The position numbers and the translations under genes are program-made. The notes under the pieces were generated by a model. That model was not told where the DNA came from, did no database searches, and saw nothing but the letters and a program-made list of their open reading frames with translations. From Spirochaetales bacterium (GTDB taxonomy: Bacteria; Spirochaetota; Spirochaetia; Sphaerochaetales; Sphaerochaetaceae), in contig JAQYHB010000056.1 in assembly GCA_028722305.1 (NCBI GenBank), positions 30,404 to 94,403 on the forward strand: DNA of 64,000 nucleotides. The letters run 5' to 3'. Positions 8,339 through 16,587 of the stretch are shown piece after piece (positions within the stretch are counted from its first letter, which is position 1; each line of letters opens with the position of its first letter).

Positions 8339-9715
8339 ATGGCCACCTCGATGGTACTGGAGACTTCGCTCCAGCAGAAGCTCAGCGCGCAGATGATCCA
8401 GAACCTGCAGCTCGCCGCGATGCCGTTGACAGAACTGCAACAGAAGGTATCGGAAGCCATCTTGGCCAACCCGGTATTGGAAATGCACACACAAAGCGAG
8501 GGTTCCGACCTCTCCGGAAGCGATGACTCGGCCTACGACAAGGACGAAAGCGACAAGTTTGACGACCCCGCCAGCTGGGAGCAATACGACCAAGCCCAGC
8601 CCAGCGGCTATGACGAGGAGGCGAGCGACCGCGCCATGGCCGCCCTGGAGAACAGCCCCAGCTCCGGCGAAAGTCTCGAGGACCACCTGCTTTCCCAGTT
8701 GCGGCTGGAGAATCTGGACGAGCGTCAGATGCAGGCTGGCGAGCTGCTGGTCAGCGATCTTGACGGCAATGGGTTCTGGAGCCGCGATCCCGACGAAATC
8801 CTTCCTCCCTATCTCGCTCCGGCGAAAGAGAAGGTGCTCCCGATCCTGCAGGGTCTGGATCCGGTCGGGTGTTTCGTCCCCTCCTGGAGGGAAAGCCTGG
8901 TCGTGCAGGGCAAGGACCATGGCCTGAAGCCAGAGGAAATCGAGCTGTTGGACAAACTGGTCCATAGCGACAACGCCATGCAGTTGATGGCATCAGGGAA
9001 GGTAGCGACGGCCGCTTCCCAGCTCGACTGCGACAAAGTGGACCTTGAGGCGATCTTCGAGTTCATGAAAACACTGACCCTCTATCCGGGGCGCAGCTAT
9101 TCGAGCGAGTTCTCCGACGCAATCACCCCGGACCTCAGCGTCCACGCCAAGGACGGCAGCCTGCTGCTTGATGTCAATGAAGAGGCGATTCCCACCCTCA
9201 CCCTCGATTCCCAGTATTTGGAACTGGAGAAGACCACCAAGGATCCGAAGACCAAGAGTTACCTCTCCGGGCAGATCCGCGATGCGAAGAACCTGATCTC
9301 GCAAATCGATTTCCGCCATACCAACCTGGAGCGGATGGGCAGGCGTCTCTGTTCCCTGCAACAAGAGTTCTTCTTCAAGGGCACCAAATATCTGAAACCA
9401 TTAAGCCAGAAACAGCTGGCCGATGACATGAAGGTGAGCGAGGGAACGGTCAGCCGTCTGGTTTCCAACAAGTATATCGAGACCGACTGGGGTATCCTTC
9501 CGCTGAAGAGCCTGTTTGTCAGCGGGGTCGATGGAGAAAGCAAGAACAGTGTCCAGGAGATGATCCGTGAGATTCTCAGGAACGCCTCGGGGCAGAAAAA
9601 ACTTTCCGACCAGAAGATCAGTGACCTCTTGGCCGGAAAAGGTGTCAAAGTCGCCCGTCGAACGGTAGCGAAGTATCGGGCCCAGATGGGGCTCGATTCC
9701 TCGTTCGAGCGTTAG
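8339..9715 (+). CDS. rpoN: RNA polymerase sigma-54 factor
   Basis: A 458-residue sigma-54. The N-terminal Gln/Leu-rich activator-responsive region is clear (SLQQKLSAQMIQNLQ), followed by an acidic stretch at about 55-100, the core-binding domain, a helix-turn-helix near 385-405 (LADDMKVSEGTVSRLV) and the RpoN box ARRTVAKYR near 442. It needs AAA+ activators, none of which are encoded here. It starts two bases after lptB. Its stop overlaps the stop of the convergent hpf gene. Confidence 0.96.
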   Translation: MATSMVLETSLQQKLSAQMIQNLQLAAMPLTELQQKVSEAILANPVLEMHTQSEGSDLSGSDDSAYDKDESDKFDDPASWEQYDQAQPSGYDEEASDRAMAALENSPSSGESLEDHLLSQLRLENLDERQMQAGELLVSDLDGNGFWSRDPDEILPPYLAPAKEKVLPILQGLDPVGCFVPSWRESLVVQGKDHGLKPEEIELLDKLVHSDNAMQLMASGKVATAASQLDCDKVDLEAIFEFMKTLTLYPGRSYSSEFSDAITPDLSVHAKDGSLLLDVNEEAIPTLTLDSQYLELEKTTKDPKTKSYLSGQIRDAKNLISQIDFRHTNLERMGRRLCSLQQEFFFKGTKYLKPLSQKQLADDMKVSEGTVSRLVSNKYIETDWGILPLKSLFVSGVDGESKNSVQEMIREILRNASGQKKLSDQKISDLLAGKGVKVARRTVAKYRAQMGLDSSFER

Positions 9716-10008
9716 TGCTCCTTAACCTTATCTTTTTCCTTTCGGGCGGTATTCTCAATCTTGTCGGCAATCAGCTCGATGCCCTCAAAGAGCTCGATGC
9801 AGTCCTGGCTGACCATCTTCACGCTGCCCCATTTGAAATGGAGTTTCGCGTCGATATGGTATCCTTGTCCCAGCGTATTGCGAGTCATGACGATATCTAG
9901 ATCCTGCAGATAGGTTTCCGCGAAGGAAAGCTTTTTCAGTTTCTTGTCCAGAAAAGCCTTGGTCTCATCACTCGGATTGTAGTGAACGCCTCTTGCGTTG
10001 ATTTGCAT
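9712..10008 (-). CDS. hpf: Ribosome hibernation promoting factor (short form)
   Basis: A 98-residue HPF/RaiA (YfiA) protein that binds the 30S decoding centre to idle or dimerise ribosomes in stationary phase. The MQINARGVHYNPSDE start and the KLKKLS...LDIVM pattern are family features. I place the start at 10008 because GGAGGA lies six bases upstream; an ATG at 10023 would contain that ribosome site within the coding region. In many bacteria hpf follows rpoN co-directionally; here it is inverted and its stop overlaps that of rpoN. TATACT near 10045-10050 could be its -10. Confidence 0.9.
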   Translation of the reverse strand: MQINARGVHYNPSDETKAFLDKKLKKLSFAETYLQDLDIVMTRNTLGQGYHIDAKLHFKWGSVKMVSQDCIELFEGIELIADKIENTARKEKDKVKEH

Positions 10009-10136
10009 ACGCGTCTCCTCCATCGTTTCGTAGCATTGCTATTTCCAGTATACATGCGATTCAGGGAATCGGCGAGGAAAAAGGCTGGGATAGGCGCATT
10101 GACACTCGTCACGGAAAGCGAAACACTGAAGGTACA

Positions 10137-10460
10137 ATGGATTTCACACAGGATTTGCTATTCTCCCTTTCCAGTTCCCTCCCCGTCTCGGGAGAGCCCT
10201 GCTCGCTCTGCAAGAAGGCGATTGGGGGAGAGCCGTGCGATAACGCCGGCTCCTGCGGGAAGTATCTTCTCTGGCTGGATAGGCGACGCACCCAGATCCA
10301 CCGAATCGCCAAGGCGACCGACCGCAACACAATCAGCATCTGCCACACTTGCCCGGTCTGCGGGGTCTGCCCGGTCTCATTCGAGGAGAGCCTCTCCTTT
10401 TGTCCGGTCAAGCGACAAGCGGTGGCGTACATGGTCCAAAAGAAGCGGCGTCCGTTGTAA
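10137..10460 (+). CDS. Small cysteine-rich protein of unknown function
   Basis: A 107-residue protein with eleven cysteines, arranged as PCSLC, PC...SC, then CHTCPVCGVC and a final SFCP. The spacing suggests zinc or iron-sulfur binding, but no named domain is recognised. No signal peptide. It lies alone between hpf and hprK. TTGACA at 10099-10104 and AACACT at 10122-10127 (17-base spacer) could be its promoter, ending nine bases before the ATG. GAAGG just before the ATG is a marginal ribosome site. It could be co-transcribed into hprK, but hprK has its own promoter. Confidence 0.6.
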   Translation: MDFTQDLLFSLSSSLPVSGEPCSLCKKAIGGEPCDNAGSCGKYLLWLDRRRTQIHRIAKATDRNTISICHTCPVCGVCPVSFEESLSFCPVKRQAVAYMVQKKRRPL

Positions 10461-10484
10461 CCTTTGCAAAGTTATAGTAGTTTT

Positions 10485-10513
10485 TTGTGTAGCGTTTCCC
10501 CCGACTTTATGGT
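10485..10513 (+). promoter_or_regulatory. hprK promoter
   Basis: TTGTGT at 10485-10490, a 17-base spacer and TATGGT at 10508-10513. The predicted start near 10520 leaves a short leader holding AAGG at 10525-10528, correctly placed for the ATG at 10536. Confidence 0.5.
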
Positions 10514-10535
10514 AGGGTGGAGCCAAGGTATGCTT

Positions 10536-11525
10536 ATGTCCGATTTTACCGTACTTGATCTTCTCGACCTGGACCTGAAGGAACACAACCATCTCGAACT
10601 GCACTGCATCGCGGGTCGAAGCGGACTGTCGCGCAAAATCACCAACAGCAAGATTTCTCGTCCCGGCCTTCCTCTGACCGGTTTCTTCGAGGAGTTCGCC
10701 GCCGAGAGCATCCAGGTCTTCGGCCACGGGGAGCAGAAATACATGGACAAGCTGGACCGGGAGAAGAGGACCGACACCTACGTCCAGCTGTTCGACCACC
10801 ACGTCCCCTGCTGCATATTCTGTGACGGCGGAAAGCCGACCGGGCCGTTCCTGCGCCTGGCCGAAGAGACCAGCACCCCGGTTCTGGTCACCCCACTTCT
10901 CAGTGCGGACTTCTCCCGCCGCTTGTACGGGTCTTTGGACGAGGTCTTCGCACCCACCATGACCATCCATGCCGTCCTTGTCGAGGTCTTCGGCATCGGC
11001 ATGCTGATTACCGGCGAGAGCGGAGTCGGCAAGAGCGAGACCGCGCTCGAGCTGATCGAGCGGGGCCACCGCCTGATCAGCGACGACACGGTACGGATGA
11101 AGAACATCGGAGACTCCTACCTGATTGGAATGGGAGAAAACCCTACCCTCGCCCATCACATGGAAATCCGGGGAATCGGCATCATCAATATCTCCACGCT
11201 CTTCGGCGTCGGCGCCATCAGGGACAAGAAACAAATCCAGCTTTCCGTCCATCTGGAGGAATGGGACTCGACAAAGAACTACGACCGGGTCGGCGAGGAG
11301 GAACAGTACGACACCTTCCTGGGCATCTCGGTTCCCAAGCTCGTCATCCCGGTAAAGCCGGGAAGGAACATCCCGGTGCTGATCGAGACGGCGGCACGCA
11401 ACGAGCGGCTGAAGAAACTCGGCTACTACAGCGCGAAGGAGTTCGACCAGAGCGTCCTCAAGTGGCTGGAAAGCGAGACCGCGAGGAATGTCTATTACCA
11501 TTCCACGAACGAGGAGCGGAACTGA
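10536..11525 (+). CDS. hprK: HPr kinase/phosphorylase
   Basis: A 329-residue bifunctional kinase/phosphorylase that phosphorylates HPr on Ser46 in response to metabolic state. The N-terminal domain (to about 130) is followed by the P-loop GESGVGKSETALELI near 158 and the HprK signature EIRGIGIINI near 205. The start at 10536 has AAGG seven bases upstream; an ATG two codons earlier is too close to it. It overlaps ptsH as TGATG. The pairing with HPr shows that a Ser46 switch is used, for PTS control or, as in other Gram-negatives, regulation without carbon-catabolite repression by CcpA. Confidence 0.95.
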   Translation: MSDFTVLDLLDLDLKEHNHLELHCIAGRSGLSRKITNSKISRPGLPLTGFFEEFAAESIQVFGHGEQKYMDKLDREKRTDTYVQLFDHHVPCCIFCDGGKPTGPFLRLAEETSTPVLVTPLLSADFSRRLYGSLDEVFAPTMTIHAVLVEVFGIGMLITGESGVGKSETALELIERGHRLISDDTVRMKNIGDSYLIGMGENPTLAHHMEIRGIGIINISTLFGVGAIRDKKQIQLSVHLEEWDSTKNYDRVGEEEQYDTFLGISVPKLVIPVKPGRNIPVLIETAARNERLKKLGYYSAKEFDQSVLKWLESETARNVYYHSTNEERN

Positions 11526-11788
11526 TGGTGGAGCGGACTTTGACCATTACCAATCGGGCGGGAATCCACGCGAGACCTGCCGCGGCCATCGTCAAGACGG
11601 CCGGACGATTCAGGAGCAAGTTGACCTTCATCAAGGACACGATGATTGTCGATGGGAAGTCGATTATGGGAATCATCACGCTTGGGGCCCCGTACGGCAC
11701 CAAGCTGACCATGCGGACCGAGGGACCTGACGAAGAGGCTCTGGCTGACGCGATCCAGAGACTTTTCGAGCACCATTTCGAGGAGTAG
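11525..11788 (+). CDS. ptsH: Phosphocarrier protein HPr
   Basis: An 87-residue HPr. His15, phosphorylated by enzyme I, lies in GIHARPA. Ser46, the HprK target, lies in DGKSIMGI. Both regulatory residues are intact, in agreement with hprK directly upstream (stop/start overlap TGATG). Enzyme I and PTS permeases are not in the window. The stop is followed after three bases by the lexA ATG, so the kinase, its substrate and an SOS-type repressor are likely on one transcript. Confidence 0.96.
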   Translation: MVERTLTITNRAGIHARPAAAIVKTAGRFRSKLTFIKDTMIVDGKSIMGIITLGAPYGTKLTMRTEGPDEEALADAIQRLFEHHFEE

Positions 11789-11791
11789 ACC

Positions 11792-12406
11792 ATGAAAACA
11801 GTCACCGACAGGCAAAAGGCAATTGCCACCTACATCGCCACCTTCATCAAGGAGAAGAAATACGCTCCGTCGGTGCGCGACATCGCCAGCGAGTTCGGAT
11901 TCTCCGTCAAGGCCGGGCATGACCACCTGAAAGCGCTGGAGCGCAAGGGCATCATCCGCATGACCCCGGGCGTTTCCCGCTCGATCGAGCTGATCGACGA
12001 CCAGTTCTCCCCCCAGGCCGAGACAGTCCAGGTACCCTTGGTCGGCACCATCGCAGCTGGCAAGCCTCTGCTCAGCGAAGAGAACATTGAATACAACCTG
12101 GATATTCCTTCCACCATGCTGCGCGGAGGCAAGCATACCTACTTTGCCCTGCATGTCCGTGGCGAAAGCATGATCGAGGCCGGCATCAACGACGGCGATA
12201 TCGTCATCCTCGAGCAGTGCGAAAGCGCGGAGCGCGGACAGATTGTCGCCGCCAGCGTGGATGATGACGGAATCACCCTCAAGCGCTTCTATCCGATGCA
12301 AGACTGCATCGAGCTGAGACCATGCAACAGGACAATGGGACCGATCCGGACCCGTGACTGCCGCATTCACGGCAAACTGGTGTTGCTGGTCAGGTCCTAC
12401 CGATGA
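11792..12406 (+). CDS. lexA: LexA-type SOS repressor
   Basis: A 204-residue LexA: winged helix N-terminus (SVRDIASEFGF then a recognition helix, residues about 27-52), self-cleavage site Ala89-Gly90 in GTIAAGK, and catalytic dyad Ser126 (RGESMIEAG) and Lys164 (GITLKRF). All parts needed for RecA-stimulated autocleavage are present. The recognition helix (SVKAGHDHLKAL) differs from the Gram-positive and proteobacterial types, so its operator probably differs too; I found no obvious SOS box. The gene sits in an operon with hprK and ptsH, and overlaps holA by four bases. Confidence 0.92.
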   Translation: MKTVTDRQKAIATYIATFIKEKKYAPSVRDIASEFGFSVKAGHDHLKALERKGIIRMTPGVSRSIELIDDQFSPQAETVQVPLVGTIAAGKPLLSEENIEYNLDIPSTMLRGGKHTYFALHVRGESMIEAGINDGDIVILEQCESAERGQIVAASVDDDGITLKRFYPMQDCIELRPCNRTMGPIRTRDCRIHGKLVLLVRSYR

Positions 12407-13470
12407 TCGCACCCGTCTACCTCCTGCTCGGCCCCGAAACGGGCGAGAAACAAGAACGAATCAAGGCGATCCGGAACCAGATCGCCAAGGAGAACGGCAC
12501 CGCCCCTGAGTTCCACCATTACTATCCCACCGACGATGGCTGGGAAGAGCAGTTGTACCAGAACCTGACCACGGTGGGCTTCTTCGCCAGCTGGCAACTG
12601 GTCATCCTCAGCCAGGTCGAGTCGCTTGGTGCAAAAGAGAGCAAGCAGCTGGCAGACTTCCTCAAGCCGCTTCTCGCCCCCAAACCCGCACCCTATCAGG
12701 CAACCTTGATCCTGGCCAGCGATGCAACCTACCTGAAGGAAGGTAAAATCCTCCAGACCACCATTCCCAAAGACCTGACGATCTTTTTTTACGAGATGTT
12801 CGACGACAGGAAAGAGGAATGGGTCAGGAATTATTTCCGCAGGCATGGCATCTCCATCACCCCGGACGGCATCAGCACCCTCCTGGACATGGTTGAAAAC
12901 AACACCTCCGAGCTGAAAAGCGCCTCCAACCAGCTGATTTTCTTCTGGCAGCTTGAGAAGCGGTCGACACCTGTGGACGGCGACGCGATTGAAACCTATA
13001 TGGCCAACACCAAGGAGGAGGATGCCTTCACCCTCTTTCCCGCAATCATGGAGCGGAACCTGAAAGGAGCGCTCCGAATCCTGCAGCAGATTTTCGCGCA
13101 GGGGGACAGCAAGACCAGTTTCACCCTCTATTCCCAGTTGCTCTTCCAGTTCCGGAAACTGCTGTCCGTCGAGGAAATCTACCGACAGACGCATAGCGAG
13201 AGCGAAGCCTTCCAGAACGCCCAGGTATTCGGCAAGAAGGCCGGGGTTTTCACCCTGAAAGAAAAAGCGACCTATCGCAAGGCGCTGACCAACTACTCGC
13301 TGGATCAGGCGCGCCAGGTTCTTTCCTGCATGGAGGAGGCCGATATCCCCCTCAAAGGCGCGGGGGACATGTGCATGACGGTCTGGGAGCAACTCCTTGC
13401 CACCATCATCCTCCACAACGGGAAGAAGGTCGCGGAGCCTGTCTTCATCACCGCCGCATCGATGGCATGA
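12403..13470 (+). CDS. holA: DNA polymerase III delta subunit
   Basis: A 355-residue delta subunit of the clamp loader, which opens the beta clamp. The pattern MIAPVYLLLGPETGEKQERI at the start, the VILSQVE segment near 70 and the NTSELKSASNQLIFF block near 170 are typical of HolA. The usual length is 330-350. It overlaps lexA by four bases. Its stop lies nine bases from the stop of the convergent uvrC. Confidence 0.88.
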   Translation: MIAPVYLLLGPETGEKQERIKAIRNQIAKENGTAPEFHHYYPTDDGWEEQLYQNLTTVGFFASWQLVILSQVESLGAKESKQLADFLKPLLAPKPAPYQATLILASDATYLKEGKILQTTIPKDLTIFFYEMFDDRKEEWVRNYFRRHGISITPDGISTLLDMVENNTSELKSASNQLIFFWQLEKRSTPVDGDAIETYMANTKEEDAFTLFPAIMERNLKGALRILQQIFAQGDSKTSFTLYSQLLFQFRKLLSVEEIYRQTHSESEAFQNAQVFGKKAGVFTLKEKATYRKALTNYSLDQARQVLSCMEEADIPLKGAGDMCMTVWEQLLATIILHNGKKVAEPVFITAASMA

Positions 13471-13479
13471 GTCGGATTG

Positions 13480-15312
13480 CTACAGCTTCAATGTCCTGAG
13501 AATCCGTTCGGCGACAGCTTTGGGAACCTTTCCCTTGGAGGCCAAGTCCTCGGGACTCTGACGCATCAGCTCGTCCAGGCTCCCGAAGGTCCTCATCAGC
13601 CGCTGGCTGCGGGCCGGGCCCACCCCGTCGATCGATTCCAGCACCTTGAAGGTGGCGTCCACCGCGCGCTGGTTCTGGTTCGCCGTCGTGGCGAAGCGGT
13701 GGCATTCATCGCGTACCGCAATCAGGACGCGCAGTCCTTCGTCGCTCGGGTCGAGCAAAAGCGGGGGCCGGTCGTGGTCGAAGACAATCTCCTCCATGTC
13801 CTTGGCCAGGCCGACAATCGGCACGTCGGTCAGCCCCAGGCTGTCCAGGATTTCCCTGACCGCCATCACCTGTCCTTTTCCTCCATCAATCAGGACCAGA
13901 CCCGGGTGCTCCAGATTCTCGTTGATCACCCGGGTATATCGTCTGGCAGTAGCCTCACGCATGCTTTCGAAATCATCGATCTTCCCCTCCAGGCCCTTGA
14001 TATTGAAGCGGCGATAGCCTTCCCTGTTGGGGTTTCCGTCCCGAAAACTGATCATGCTGGCGACGGTGTACTTTCCCGAGAGCTGGGCGATATCGTAGCC
14101 CTCGATCAGGGTGGGTACCGTGGGCAGGTCGAGCTCTTTCTGCAGCAGTTCCAGCGCTTTGGTGTTGTCCCTGCTCTTCAAACGGCGCTCGACGTCGCTG
14201 CGTGCGTTCTCCATTGCCATGCGGAGGATCCGGTAGTGCTTGCCATCGGTGGGCACCGTCACCTCAAGATCCCCGCCAAACTGCTTCTTGAAGTATTCGC
14301 TGATCAGAGGGACATCGATCTCGTGGGAAACGTAGAGGTAGCGGGGCAGTTTCTTGCCATCCGAGTAGTACCGGACAAGGAAGTCCATCAACGTCTCCGT
14401 CTCGTCGTCGAAGGTCTCGGCCCGGTAGAGGGCGCGACCAATCAACCTTCCGTCCCGCATCTGCATGATGCTGACCGTGCACAGTGGAGAGCGCATCTCG
14501 ATGGCGGCGTAGTCGCGCGCCTCGCTCGTGAAATCCTGCACCTCCTGCTCCTTGCCCACCGTCTCAAGGGCGACCAGCATGTCCCGTTTCTTGGCGGCAT
14601 CCTCGAACTTGAAAGCCTTGGCGTCGGATTCCATCTCGCTTCTCAGCTTCTGCTTGAGGCTCTGGTCGTCACCGGAGAGAAAGCGCTCCACCTCGTCGAT
14701 GTAGGCGCGGTACTGGTCTTTGGAAATGAGCCCGGCGCAGGGGCCGCCACAAAGACCGAGATGGTAGTAGAGGCAGGGACGGAGCTGCTTCTTCAGCGGG
14801 GTACCGCAACGCCGTAGGGGAAAGATCTTCTGGATCAGGTCGAGGAACGTGTCCAGCTTGCCTGCGTCCGGATACGGTCCGAAGTACTTCGATCCGTCGT
14901 TGATCAGACGCCGGGTCTTGAAGACCTTGGGGAAGTCCTCGTGGGTGATCCGGATGACCGGGTAGCTCTTGCCGTCCTTCAGGTCGATATTGTAGTGGGG
15001 GTTGTACTTCTTGATCAGGTTGTTCTCCAGCACGAGCGCCTCGTACTCGTTGCCGGTGATGATATGGTCGATATGGTGGATTTTGGCCACCAGGGCGGCG
15101 GTCTTTGGAGGGCGGTTCGCGAGGAAATAGCTGGTCACCCTGCGGTGCAGGTCCTTCGCCTTGCCGACATAGATCACCGTCCCCTTGCCATCCCGCATCA
15201 GGTAGACGCCGCTGTTGTGGGGAAGCGCGTGGGCCTGCTGCTTCGGCGTGAGGCTGTCCTCATGCACCGATAGCCCTAGGTTCTCCACGTCCCCGTTGTA
15301 GCTCTTTCCCAT
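13480..15312 (-). CDS. uvrC: Excinuclease ABC subunit C
   Basis: A 610-residue UvrC, which makes both incisions in nucleotide excision repair. Seen: GIY-YIG nuclease at the N-terminus (SGVYLMRDG...IYVGKAKDL, residues about 34-58), a cysteine cluster near 180-195 (CLYYHLGLCGGPC), the UVR region near 220-250, the RNase H-like second nuclease (VLIDGGKGQ near 470), and C-terminal helix-hairpin-helix (SIDGVGPARSQRL). The start at 15312 is supported by TTGCCG, 17 bases, TAGTAT ending seven bases upstream. The longer open frame to 15531 runs into the divergent gene and lacks family likeness. Confidence 0.95.
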   Translation of the reverse strand: MGKSYNGDVENLGLSVHEDSLTPKQQAHALPHNSGVYLMRDGKGTVIYVGKAKDLHRRVTSYFLANRPPKTAALVAKIHHIDHIITGNEYEALVLENNLIKKYNPHYNIDLKDGKSYPVIRITHEDFPKVFKTRRLINDGSKYFGPYPDAGKLDTFLDLIQKIFPLRRCGTPLKKQLRPCLYYHLGLCGGPCAGLISKDQYRAYIDEVERFLSGDDQSLKQKLRSEMESDAKAFKFEDAAKKRDMLVALETVGKEQEVQDFTSEARDYAAIEMRSPLCTVSIMQMRDGRLIGRALYRAETFDDETETLMDFLVRYYSDGKKLPRYLYVSHEIDVPLISEYFKKQFGGDLEVTVPTDGKHYRILRMAMENARSDVERRLKSRDNTKALELLQKELDLPTVPTLIEGYDIAQLSGKYTVASMISFRDGNPNREGYRRFNIKGLEGKIDDFESMREATARRYTRVINENLEHPGLVLIDGGKGQVMAVREILDSLGLTDVPIVGLAKDMEEIVFDHDRPPLLLDPSDEGLRVLIAVRDECHRFATTANQNQRAVDATFKVLESIDGVGPARSQRLMRTFGSLDELMRQSPEDLASKGKVPKAVAERILRTLKL

Positions 15313-15319
15313 ACCGTCA

Positions 15320-15366
15320 ATACTACCCACCCGACCTTGCCTCGGCAACAACCAACGTCCTATCAT
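15320..15366. promoter_or_regulatory. Back-to-back promoters of uvrC and splB-like gene
   Basis: Minus strand (uvrC): TTGCCG at 15348-15343, 17-base spacer, TAGTAT at 15325-15320, seven bases to ATG. Plus strand (splB-like): TTGCCT at 15337-15342, 18-base spacer, TATCAT at 15361-15366, six bases to ATG. The two -35 boxes are directly adjacent, so one polymerase may exclude the other. Confidence 0.55.
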
Positions 15367-15372
15367 AGGCCC

Positions 15373-16587
15373 ATGGACGACATCGTGCAGAAATGGGACA
15401 GCCGCTACCATCTTTCCTTCCAGGAGAGATTGCAGCTCGAGCAAATGGAGCAGGACCTGGTCCAGTGGGGGATGGGATCGCTGGCCGACCATGTCGACCT
15501 TTCCCTGGTGGACAAGGCAAGTAGCGGACAAAGGGGCAAGCTACTGCTCGAGCAGGCGAGACGTTTCGTCGACGACGAGCGCAAACGCCCTACCGACTAC
15601 TCCACCTTCCAGAGCCCGCGGCTCCTGAACCGGAAGCCGAAAGCCGTCTTCACCGCCCCGGAGACCTTCATGGGCCGTTGTCCATGCCCGGCTGACGGCG
15701 AGCAGACCCGATGTTGCAACCTGAAGACGCTGGACGCAGTCGAGCAGTGTTCCTTCGGCTGCGCCTACTGCGCCGTTCAGACCTTCTATGGCAGGAACGA
15801 AATCAGGGTCGTCGGCAACCTCAAGGAGCGTCTGGAAACCCTTGAGCTCGACCCAGGCACCTGGCATATCGGTACCGGACAATCCAGCGACAGTCTGCTC
15901 TGGGGCAATGATTTCGGGACCTTGGACGCCCTGAAGGTTCTTGCCAGGCGCTATCCCGACCTGGTCATCGAGCTGAAGACCAAGAGCGCCAGAACCGATT
16001 GGGTCAGCGACGACTGGCCCAAGAACATCGTCGCAACCTGGAGCCTGAATGCCCCGTTGATCGTCGAGAAGGAAGAGCTGCTCACATCCAGCCTCGAGGC
16101 GCGGCTGGATGCCGCACGCATTGTAGCGGACCACCACGTCCCGGTCGGCTTCCACCTCCATCCAATGGTCTATTTCCAAGGGTGGGAACAGGCCTATCAG
16201 GAAGTGGTCGGGCAGATCATGGCCCGGTTCCGTCCACAGGAGGTAATGATGGTATCCATGGGGACGCTGACCTTCACCAAGAGCGTGATCAAGGCGCTGC
16301 GAAAGGGTGGCCGCCCCTCTAGGATTCTGGATATGGAGCTGGTTCCCTTCGCCGGAAAATACTCCTACCCGCCCGAAACCAAGCAGCGGCTCTTCCAAAA
16401 CGCCTACCACACCTTTGCACCGGAATGGAAGGAACCGAGTGACGACCATCCCTTTTTCTACCTCTGCTTCGAGGACCCGAAGCTGTGGAAGCCGGTGATG
16501 GGATACGAATACGCATCGAACGCCGAGTTCGAGGAAGCCATGCGGAGGCATTACCTCCAGACGGTCCGGCGGTTCCGTCAAAGATAG
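15373..16587 (+). CDS. SplB-like radical SAM DNA-repair protein
   Basis: A 404-residue radical SAM protein of the spore photoproduct lyase (SplB, COG1533) group. The 4Fe-4S cluster site CSFGCAYC lies near residue 130, and an additional cysteine group (RCPCPADGEQTRCC) lies just before it. Characterised SPL directly reverses a thymine-dimer lesion; many relatives in non-sporulating bacteria have unknown lesions. Divergent pairing with uvrC supports a DNA-damage role. The start is set by TATCAT ending six bases upstream. Its last ten bases overlap the convergent UPF0158-GNAT gene. Confidence 0.82.
   Translation: MDDIVQKWDSRYHLSFQERLQLEQMEQDLVQWGMGSLADHVDLSLVDKASSGQRGKLLLEQARRFVDDERKRPTDYSTFQSPRLLNRKPKAVFTAPETFMGRCPCPADGEQTRCCNLKTLDAVEQCSFGCAYCAVQTFYGRNEIRVVGNLKERLETLELDPGTWHIGTGQSSDSLLWGNDFGTLDALKVLARRYPDLVIELKTKSARTDWVSDDWPKNIVATWSLNAPLIVEKEELLTSSLEARLDAARIVADHHVPVGFHLHPMVYFQGWEQAYQEVVGQIMARFRPQEVMMVSMGTLTFTKSVIKALRKGGRPSRILDMELVPFAGKYSYPPETKQRLFQNAYHTFAPEWKEPSDDHPFFYLCFEDPKLWKPVMGYEYASNAEFEEAMRRHYLQTVRRFRQR

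Noticed and set aside
10131..10138. TACAAT directly before the Cys-rich gene as its -10
   Set aside because: It overlaps the start codon, and the TTGACA upstream is 28 bases away; AACACT at the 17-base spacing is the better, though weak, choice.
13477..14817. 446-residue open frame antisense to uvrC
   Set aside because: It lies wholly across a clear uvrC and has the His/Val/Leu-rich composition typical of GC-rich antisense frames; no family likeness.
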